From assembly GCA_036655775.1 (NCBI GenBank), contig JAVVPL010000107.1:1-5034 (forward strand): DNA of 5,034 nucleotides, written 5' to 3'. Position numbers and translations under genes: made by a program. Shown here in pieces: positions 1-5,034 of the stretch. How positions within the stretch are numbered: position 1 is the first letter of the stretch; each line of letters begins with the position of its first letter. The stretch comes from JAVVPL01 sp036655775. Lineage in GTDB: Bacteria > Bacteroidota > Bacteroidia > Bacteroidales > P3. The notes beneath the pieces are model-generated. The model did no database searches. It saw nothing but the letters and a program-made list of their open reading frames with translations, and was not told the origin of the DNA.

Positions 1-73
1 TTTAGTATAGTTTTATGGTTTTAAATTTTTTTTCACAATTGGCGGTGTGTGCCCCGACATAAAAATGAATGAG

Positions 74-101
74 CAAAAATAGATAAAATCTTTTTTTTCA
101 A
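74..101 (-). promoter_or_regulatory. Candidate Bacteroidota promoter firing leftward out of the window
   Basis: On the minus strand, TTG (complement of 101-99) is followed after 17 bp by TATTTTTG (complement of 81-74). This matches all fixed positions of the Bacteroidota -7 element TAnnTTTG, with a -33 TTG at an acceptable spacing. Transcription would begin near position 67 and run left, so the target gene would lie outside the window. The 21-bp repeat array starts one base beyond the -33 element (103), which is the usual place for an activator site. The match is by eye in very AT-rich DNA, so a chance hit is possible. It is the only full TAnnTTTG match on this strand that I found in either intergenic region. 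Confidence 0.45.
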
Positions 102-102
102 T

Positions 103-177
103 AAGACGAATTTGAAAAAAGATGCGACAAAACTGAAAAAAGATAGGACAGATTTGAAAAAAGATAGGACAGATTTG
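103..177. repeat. 21-bp tandem direct repeat, about 3.6 copies
   Basis: There are three full units at 103-123, 124-144 and 145-165, and a partial one at 166-177. Each full unit is a variable 12-bp head followed by an A6 tract and GAT. The heads are AAGACGAATTTG, GCGACAAAACTG, AGGACAGATTTG and again AGGACAGATTTG. All four share GAC at head positions 3-5, A at position 8 and TG at the end. The third and fourth heads are identical, while the fourth unit loses the A-tract half. The 21-bp period is two turns of B-DNA, so every unit faces the same side of the helix. The array lies 57 bp past the stop codon of the AraC-type regulator and directly upstream of a leftward promoter candidate. It is probably a set of protein-binding sites, but this is inferred from spacing and position; a neutral minisatellite is the alternative. 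Confidence 0.85.
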
Positions 178-233
178 TAATATATTGGTTTTTAAGTATA
201 ATGAAAAAAGAAAATTGGAACAACTAAATAAAA

Positions 234-1919
234 TTAATTTTCTAAATGGGCTAATTTTCTAAATTCGGTGGGGGTCATGCCAAATTTTTCACGAAACAAA
301 CGATGAAAATTGCGTGAGGAGTTAAATCCACAATCGAGAGCAATAGTTTCTATAGTGGCTGAATTATTGGCTTCGAGCAATTGTCTACGTGCTGCTTCGA
401 GTCGTAATTTGTGAATATAGTTTTGGAATGATAAGCCACTCCCTTCACGAATGGCGGTGCAAAGATAGGTTTCATTGGTGGAGAGTTCGTTGGCAACTTC
501 TTTTCGTCCAATTTCGGGTTTTAGATATAATTGACGATCTTCCATAAGTTGCTGTATAGATTGAAATATTTTATTTTCGGAAGTTGTGTTTTGTAAACTG
601 AGTAGTTGTTCTTCTTTTTCGCTTACTAATGAAATTTGTTCAAATAATTTTTTATTTTTTTGTTTGATAAGCTGTAAATTAGAATAAATAAGCACTAAGG
701 TGATGGCAAAAAAGATAAGAATGGCAATCAAAATGAGTAAACGATTTTTTTGTGTCTGAATAACATATTTTTGTGTTAAAATTTGCGCATCTTTTTCGCT
801 TGTTTCATATACTGTGCCTATTTCGATGGCTGCGCTTACTTTCATTTTTTCAGCTAATAGTTCTTGTAAATTGGCGGCTTGTGCTTTGTATAGATACGCA
901 TTTTTATAATCGCCCAAACCTACGTATGCTTGGGCTAGAAAATTTTTGAGGATATACGTATAGTTATTGACACTATCTCCCATTTCTATTTTTGGAAGTA
1001 TACGTTTTACTTCGATTATCAATTGGGTCCAATCTTGGGCTTCTTCCATATAATTGAACAAACTAAGGTAGACGGGCATACGTATTTGGGAAATGGGACG
1101 AATTAATTGCATGGCTTCTTCACAGGCTTTTTTTGCTTTACTTGTTTCGTGATTCATAATTAAGCTATACGACATTTGGGAGAGAAGTTCGGCTTTAAAA
1201 TAGGTTAATTCGATGGGGTTGCGGTAATAGGTGAGCTTAATTTGTTCGGAAGGGATTGTATTTAACTCGTTAATAAGTAATTGCATCAAATGAGCGGACT
1301 CTTTAAATTTGCCTTCTTGCGAATAGACATCGCCTTTTACATATTTGTAAAGAATTTTATTCTCTATATTTTGGGCCATAGCAATGGCTCGATCAATATA
1401 AATATGTGCCTTATCATACATTTTCATTTGGCTGTATACATTGCCAATTACGGCAAGGCAGGTGGCGTGATATTCGGTGTCTTTTCCTTTTTTTGCTTGT
1501 TCGGAAGCTTTTAGTGCAAAAGAAAGGGCTTGCTCGTAAGCTCCTAAAAACATATATTCTTCGCTAAGGGCTGCACAGATACGTGCATCAAAAGCTGAAT
1601 TTATTTTTGCTGAATCGGTGGTATGTGCTTGTAAGAGAAATTTGACCGATCGGCGCGCTTGGTTGGCACGTGCACAAACCATCCCATAGGTATAGCATAA
1701 ATTGATTTCGGAAATATCGGAATAGCCTTCGATAGTTGCTTTTTTCCAAAGAGAGTCCATAATAATAAGGGCCGAATCGGGATTGGAACTTCTAAATTCA
1801 TTGGCGGTTTCAAGGGTATAGAGAGCATGAATTTTAGGAAGAGGGGCCTTTGCCATAAGGGTTGTGGTCAATCCAAAAGAGAGAAAACAAATTGTAAAAT
1901 GTAAGGCCAAACTTCGCAT
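234..1919 (-). CDS. Membrane-spanning TPR / AraC-type transcriptional regulator
   Basis: Predicted one-component regulator of 561 residues that senses outside the cytoplasm and binds DNA inside. The frame is open up to an ATG at 2060, but the extra 47 residues are aromatic-rich and featureless, whereas the ATG at 1919 begins a good signal peptide (MRSLALHFTICFLSFG..., about residues 1-25), so 1919 is preferred. Numbered from there, TPR-like helical pairs are visible at about 114-143, 151-183, 189-219 and 325-352. One membrane helix follows at 393-413 (LLILIAILIFFAITLVLIYS), then a charged, coiled-coil-like linker (414-443). The AraC/XylS domain occupies about 468-558, with the first helix-turn-helix in RKEVANELSTNETYLCTAI and the second in TIETIALDCGFNSSRNFHRLF, ending in the family hallmark FREKFGMTPTEFR. 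This architecture is common in Bacteroidota; ligand and regulon are unknown. It lies downstream of the protease gene but behind a terminator, so it is probably a separate transcript. No good promoter match or terminator was found for it. A repeat array near its 3' end is a possible target. Confidence 0.9.
   Translation of the reverse strand: MRSLALHFTICFLSFGLTTTLMAKAPLPKIHALYTLETANEFRSSNPDSALIIMDSLWKKATIEGYSDISEINLCYTYGMVCARANQARRSVKFLLQAHTTDSAKINSAFDARICAALSEEYMFLGAYEQALSFALKASEQAKKGKDTEYHATCLAVIGNVYSQMKMYDKAHIYIDRAIAMAQNIENKILYKYVKGDVYSQEGKFKESAHLMQLLINELNTIPSEQIKLTYYRNPIELTYFKAELLSQMSYSLIMNHETSKAKKACEEAMQLIRPISQIRMPVYLSLFNYMEEAQDWTQLIIEVKRILPKIEMGDSVNNYTYILKNFLAQAYVGLGDYKNAYLYKAQAANLQELLAEKMKVSAAIEIGTVYETSEKDAQILTQKYVIQTQKNRLLILIAILIFFAITLVLIYSNLQLIKQKNKKLFEQISLVSEKEEQLLSLQNTTSENKIFQSIQQLMEDRQLYLKPEIGRKEVANELSTNETYLCTAIREGSGLSFQNYIHKLRLEAARRQLLEANNSATIETIALDCGFNSSRNFHRLFREKFGMTPTEFRKLAHLEN
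235..264. repeat. Short direct repeat at the 3' end of the regulator gene
   Basis: The 13-bp sequence TAATTTTCTAAAT occurs at 235-247 and again at 252-264, offset by 17 bp. Because 17 is not a multiple of three, the two copies are read in different frames. The inner copy encodes F-R-K-L, which is the normal end of the AraC domain, while the outer copy encodes H-L-E-N and supplies the TAA stop. This fits a small tandem duplication that reset the C-terminus. In DNA this AT-rich, chance is also possible. Confidence 0.5.
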
Positions 1920-2085
1920 AAAAGAAAATTTAAAATATTGAAAAGCTAAAATAGTAATTTTGTCGAAATTTCCCAAATAAAAGCTAAAAAAAGAAGGTGG
2001 GTAGATTCTAACACCAAATGCAATTTTTTGAAAGGGAGAGTAAAAGTAAACATTTTTCAATTAGAATTTATAAATCAAATTCCTC

Positions 2086-2109
2086 TCAAGGGTGACATTC
2101 ACTCCTTGA
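2086..2109. promoter_or_regulatory. Imperfect dyad upstream of the regulator gene; possible operator or leader hairpin
   Basis: TCAAGG (2086-2091) and CCTTGA (2104-2109) form a perfect outer inverted repeat, and GTGA (2092-2095) pairs with TCAC (2099-2102). The loop is CAT and T2103 is a single-base bulge, giving a 10-bp stem. There is no T-run on either side, so it is not a normal terminator. It lies 167 bp before the chosen regulator start and beyond the protease terminator, in the region that should hold the regulator promoter. An operator, or a hairpin in the 5' leader, are both possible; neither is demonstrated. Confidence 0.35.
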
Positions 2110-2124
2110 ACCGAAACTTTCTGT

Positions 2125-2166
2125 AAAATAAAAAAAGTGCCAATACCTAAAATAGGATTGGCACTT
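2125..2166 (-). terminator. Rho-independent terminator of the metalloprotease gene
   Basis: The 10-bp arms AAGTGCCAAT (2135-2144) and ATTGGCACTT (2157-2166) are perfectly complementary. Inside them CCTA and TAGG pair around an AAA loop, with one bulged A at 2145. On the minus strand the stem runs straight into a T-rich tract (complement of 2125-2136). The hairpin begins 25 bp after the protease stop codon. The opposite side has no T-run, so it should act only on leftward transcription. It separates the protease transcript from the regulator gene. Confidence 0.9.
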
Positions 2167-2191
2167 AAATGTACAACAAATAACTTCTAAA

Positions 2192-5034
2192 TTACTGTAT
2201 AATTAAGTTTTTTGTTACACTGGGCATATTTCGCACATTGAGTTTAAAAATATACATGCCAGCTTTGAATTTGCTGAGATCCAAAATGGTACTATTTGTA
2301 TAAAGAGATTGCCTGTGAAGAGGACGACCTTGAATATCTAAAATATCTATGGATACATTTTGATAAGAAGGAATTGGCGTTTCTATTTTGAGCGTTACTT
2401 GGGTGTGTGCGGGATTGGGAATAAGTGTAAAATGGAATTGAGGCGCAGAAGACGACTCGATACTCCCTCCTTTAATCTCCAAAAAGTGATCACAATCAAA
2501 ATTTGATTTATTCTGAAAGCTTAATACACTATCTTTATAGACACAAAGTAAATAAGGATAGTTAGTAAATCTAGTTGCAGGCAAAAATACGCCTATCATA
2601 TTTGAACCGATACCTTCGATAAATTCTAAATGCGTATCCACTATAGTATCCCAAATCTCATCTCTATTAATTAATCGTGTGTTTTTTATAGGGTTAAGTA
2701 AAATATGTTTTTTTTCATTTTTTAAAAATATCGAATCTACCATAAAAAAAGACGTGTCTTTGAATCCGTCATACTTTACATAAGAAAAAATATCCCCTAT
2801 TTTCATATTTAAGTCCATCACCAATTTCTCTTCATCTATGATACTACTATAAGATCCTCTACAATATACTTTTGAATGATCCTGCGATTCACGTACATAA
2901 TAATCATATCCAGGATACCCACCTCTCGAAAATTGTTTATATACTAAACTGTCTATGGTACTGTCTTTGCTATATTCCCATTCCTGAGGGGGTGCCATTG
3001 CTGACGATGATCCTCCTACCAGACTGTATTTCGTAGAAAATTTACCAAACACGGATTCATAAATCGTAGTATCTTCTGCATTTTTAGGCGCATTTGCATA
3101 CTGAGGGGCCGAATATGAAATAGTACCACAATTTCCTAAAGAAGATAAAGTAATGGGATTACAACCTACAATAAAATTAGGAGAAAGAAAAATATGATTT
3201 AAAGCAGGTTGATTAAAACCAGCTTCTATACATAAGTAGGCTCCTTGCTGTACACTAATATTAAATTCTTTAGGAAAAATTGCTCCTTTTTGTATTTTTA
3301 ATGTAGATCCACTTTCCACAATGAGCATACTACCCGCTTCCATTTGAAATATGGCTGCACTATCAATCACTAAAGCACTATTATCGGCAATTAACATTTT
3401 TGAATTGGTATTTAATATTGTTTTTGATTTTGGTTTGCATGTAAGTACAGTAGGAGATGCAAATATCTTTTGTCCTGCAAATGTGAGTGGATTTTTAGAC
3501 CTTGTGGGAGTGGTACCTTGGCCCAATTTAATAGTTTTTGAAGAGGCTAAATCAATGGTTTCATTTGATACAATATTACCACACCAACGCACATCGTTCA
3601 GAATAGAAAAATCGTCCCATCGAACCCTGATCCGTATAGAACCATCGGTATATTTTTCAACAACTTCAACAGAAAGACCATTAAGATATGTTGTACGATT
3701 ATCATTGGTATCGGGATCTGTGGGAGGTCTACTTCCTCTAGCATCAACATGGTGCGTAATCAAAGGCACTAGAGATGGATTTGTACTCAAACTCAATTTA
3801 CTCCCAACAGGAAATACATCATATTCATTTCCAAACATAGGATACCAATAAGGAAGAGTTTGACCATCCTTAATAACCGTTTCTGCTGCAATAAATTCAC
3901 CTCCCTGAATCAGATTATCCAAATCAAAATCGCCTGCCTGTGTTTGTAATAGATGATATCCATTAAAAGGATTCGCCGCATTGGTATTTGTTTTAGCTAT
4001 ATATTTATTAACTTTTAACTTTCCCAATAACATTGAATCGCTCGCAAATATTGTTTCTATAGGTATTGGTTGTGTTCCCCCTGCTCCTATTGAAGGTGCA
4101 TTATTAACTATATCAACATCTTTTAAAATTGTAAAATCCCAATTTCCAAAACGAGACAATGGAACATAGTAATTTGTTTTACTAAGAATATTCGTAAAAG
4201 CTTCATTTCCTATTTGCATATTGAGTCGAATACCTGTAGGTTTTGGAAATCTTGATTCAGTTGCGGTGCTTTTCATTTGATGGTTTTCTACCCAAAGCCA
4301 TTGTTCTTTGGTAGCAGCAATTTCACTACATAAATAAGGAAGTTTTATGCGAAGAGCATCTCCATACGTAGAAAAATCCCTAAGTACAAATTCTTGAACT
4401 TTTGATGGATTCCATGAAGTACCGAAGTTTTGTTGATAAATCAAATCCCCATTTACATTGGTTAATGAAGTGGAAAGAGCATTGATTTCATAGGTAGCAT
4501 CACGATGTTGCCAACCAAGACGTCGACGATCCCACGCATTTACAAAATGAAGATTGCCTAAATAGGTTTCTAGTAAACCATATCCCCCTATATCCGATAA
4601 AAAATTACCTTCTCCAGCTCCAGCACCCCCATTATGATAATTATTATCTCCTAATAAATCGTGCCCAAATTCATGTGGAAACAGCGTATGATAATCATCC
4701 ATACATTGTGCCGCTACATAATTTGCAGAAATAGGAGTCCCATCAAATCCATAGCCTGAATATCCAGCGACTCTTTGGGGATTAATTTTACTATTTACCC
4801 GCCAATAGATATAAATCATATCTATTTTGCCATCAGCAATATTTTGCTTAACTTCATATCCTGGAGAATAAGTCCATTGATCAAAATCTGTTGGAATAAT
4901 ATATCCGTTTTTTGTTTTTAATTGGTTTGTTGATAAATTATTAAAATATTGCTGAATGTAGTCTTTACCCAACGATGCCATTTGATTGTACGGAACTTGT
5001 ATCAAATAGGGGTAATAATCACCCAAAACTTCAA
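2192..5034 (-). CDS. Secreted M6-like zinc metalloprotease with T9SS sorting domain (5' end outside window)
   Basis: The reading frame runs to the window edge. The first in-frame start is a TTG at 5026 (preceded in frame by GAA GTT), which gives 944 residues, but it is unlikely to be the true start because no signal peptide is present and the catalytic domain is already under way. Numbered from that TTG, DGKIDMIYIYW (65-75) resembles the pre-catalytic D-G-x-x-D strand of family M6. HEFGH (118-122) is the zinc site with catalytic Glu119. GGYGLLETYLGNLHFVNAWDRRRLGW (147-172, written here as its key parts: GGYGLL, NAWDRRRLGW) matches the 'gG ... aW.k..LGW' block after the active site. A beta-rich region follows to about 490, including VRWDDFSILNDVRWCGN, then octapeptide repeats (541-588), an IEGIGS-type module (about 655-850) and a T9SS tail (about 864-944) with PNP and KAGMYIFKL. 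It is predicted to be exported through Sec and then T9SS, to the surface or medium. The substrate is unknown. The spacing after HEFGH departs from the usual M6 motif, so activity is likely but not certain. Confidence 0.88.
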   Translation of the reverse strand, partial: EVLGDYYPYLIQVPYNQMASLGKDYIQQYFNNLSTNQLKTKNGYIIPTDFDQWTYSPGYEVKQNIADGKIDMIYIYWRVNSKINPQRVAGYSGYGFDGTPISANYVAAQCMDDYHTLFPHEFGHDLLGDNNYHNGGAGAGEGNFLSDIGGYGLLETYLGNLHFVNAWDRRRLGWQHRDATYEINALSTSLTNVNGDLIYQQNFGTSWNPSKVQEFVLRDFSTYGDALRIKLPYLCSEIAATKEQWLWVENHQMKSTATESRFPKPTGIRLNMQIGNEAFTNILSKTNYYVPLSRFGNWDFTILKDVDIVNNAPSIGAGGTQPIPIETIFASDSMLLGKLKVNKYIAKTNTNAANPFNGYHLLQTQAGDFDLDNLIQGGEFIAAETVIKDGQTLPYWYPMFGNEYDVFPVGSKLSLSTNPSLVPLITHHVDARGSRPPTDPDTNDNRTTYLNGLSVEVVEKYTDGSIRIRVRWDDFSILNDVRWCGNIVSNETIDLASSKTIKLGQGTTPTRSKNPLTFAGQKIFASPTVLTCKPKSKTILNTNSKMLIADNSALVIDSAAIFQMEAGSMLIVESGSTLKIQKGAIFPKEFNISVQQGAYLCIEAGFNQPALNHIFLSPNFIVGCNPITLSSLGNCGTISYSAPQYANAPKNAEDTTIYESVFGKFSTKYSLVGGSSSAMAPPQEWEYSKDSTIDSLVYKQFSRGGYPGYDYYVRESQDHSKVYCRGSYSSIIDEEKLVMDLNMKIGDIFSYVKYDGFKDTSFFMVDSIFLKNEKKHILLNPIKNTRLINRDEIWDTIVDTHLEFIEGIGSNMIGVFLPATRFTNYPYLLCVYKDSVLSFQNKSNFDCDHFLEIKGGSIESSSAPQFHFTLIPNPAHTQVTLKIETPIPSYQNVSIDILDIQGRPLHRQSLYTNSTILDLSKFKAGMYIFKLNVRNMPSVTKNLIIQ
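2195..2437 (-). other. Type IX secretion C-terminal sorting domain (type A) of the metalloprotease
   Basis: The last 81 or so residues match the Por_Secre_tail pattern. FTLIPNPAHTQVTLKI has the PNP turn and alternating hydrophobic strand. VSIDILDIQGRPLHRQ is the 'v.i.d..Gr.l' strand, and LDLSKFKAGMYIFKL carries the 'l..G.Y...' block, with the protein ending in NLIIQ. In Bacteroidota such domains direct passage through the T9SS outer-membrane translocon. They are usually removed by a PorU-type sortase, with attachment to A-LPS or release. The T9SS genes themselves are not in this window. Confidence 0.92.
3263..3406 (-). repeat. Six in-register octapeptide repeats within the metalloprotease
   Basis: Residues 541-588 divide without gaps into six octapeptides: NSKMLIAD, NSALVIDS, AAIFQMEA, GSMLIVES, GSTLKIQK and GAIFPKEF. 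The pattern is a small turn residue (N, A or G), usually a second small residue (S or A), then mostly alternating hydrophobic positions. A six-residue spacer (NISVQQ) is followed by another similar unit, GAYLCIEA. The pattern suggests a short beta-solenoid or parallel beta-helix stalk between the protease and the C-terminal modules. The repeat is at protein level only; the DNA copies have diverged, so it is old rather than a recent expansion. Confidence 0.7.

Noticed and set aside
13..60. Minus-strand 15-codon ORF starting at 60, close behind the candidate promoter
   Set aside because: The leader would be only about 7 nt, the peptide (MSGHTPPIVKKNLKP) has no recognisable feature, and chance ORFs of this size are common. 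It could be kept in mind as a leader peptide if a transcript start near 67 is shown.
75..98. AGAT-AAA-ATCT hairpin followed by a T-run on the plus strand, as a terminator
   Set aside because: The stem is four base pairs, otherwise A:T only, and there is no plus-strand gene before it to terminate.
103..177. Repeat array as a CRISPR
   Set aside because: Units are 21 bp back to back with a constant A-tract half and a partly variable head; there are no spacers of CRISPR length and no cas genes.
2058..2060. ATG at 2060 as the regulator start (608 residues)
   Set aside because: It would place a featureless 47-residue segment before a clear signal peptide; the ATG at 1919 explains the N-terminus better.
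2041..2078. Possible regulator promoter (TACTTTTA on the minus strand at 2048-2041)
   Set aside because: The last base of the -7 element does not match, and the nearest TTG elements are 9 or 27 bp away, outside the usual spacing.
3351..3851. Plus-strand open frame of 166 codons
   Set aside because: It lies antisense to well-supported protease sequence and shows no recognisable domain; it is a shadow of the true frame. The same applies to the plus-strand frames at 1281-1514 and 3981-4169 and to the minus-strand frame at 1601-1828.
5024..5026. TTG at 5026 as the real start of the metalloprotease
   Set aside because: The frame stays open to the window edge, there is no signal peptide, and the protein is already inside the catalytic domain; the gene is cut by the window.

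Overview
The window looks like chromosomal DNA of a Bacteroidota (Bacteroidetes) bacterium. It is strongly AT-rich. The large protein ends in a type IX secretion (T9SS) C-terminal sorting domain. The second gene is a TPR, transmembrane and AraC-type helix-turn-helix regulator of a kind typical of this phylum. The best promoter match follows the Bacteroidota -33/-7 pattern (TTG ... TAnnTTTG). The genus cannot be fixed from this sequence.

Layout, right to left, since both genes are on the minus strand. From 5034 to 2192 lies a very large secreted M6-like metalloprotease whose 5' end is outside the window; its reading frame stays open to the edge. Its order is a catalytic zinc-protease domain with HEFGH, a long beta-rich middle region, a stretch of six exact-length octapeptide repeats (probably a small beta-solenoid), an 'IEGIGS' type Bacteroidota module and the T9SS sorting tail. 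A clear rho-independent terminator at 2125-2166 ends this unit. From 2124 to 1920 is a short intergenic region with a second, non-terminator dyad at 2086-2109. From 1919 to 234 is the regulator, predicted as signal peptide, periplasmic TPR sensor, one membrane helix, coiled-coil linker and cytoplasmic AraC DNA-binding domain.

From 233 to 1 no gene is visible. This stretch holds the most unusual feature of the window: a 21-bp tandem direct repeat (about 3.6 copies, 103-177) with A6 tracts exactly two helical turns apart. It abuts a candidate leftward Bacteroidota promoter at 74-101. The 21-bp spacing matches the half-site spacing known for AraC itself, and the regulator gene ends 57 bp away. 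A working hypothesis is that the membrane-spanning regulator acts on this array to control the gene lying left of the window. Whether the protease is part of the same response cannot be seen here, because its promoter is outside the window.

No RNA genes, CRISPR arrays, insertion sequences or phage genes were seen.
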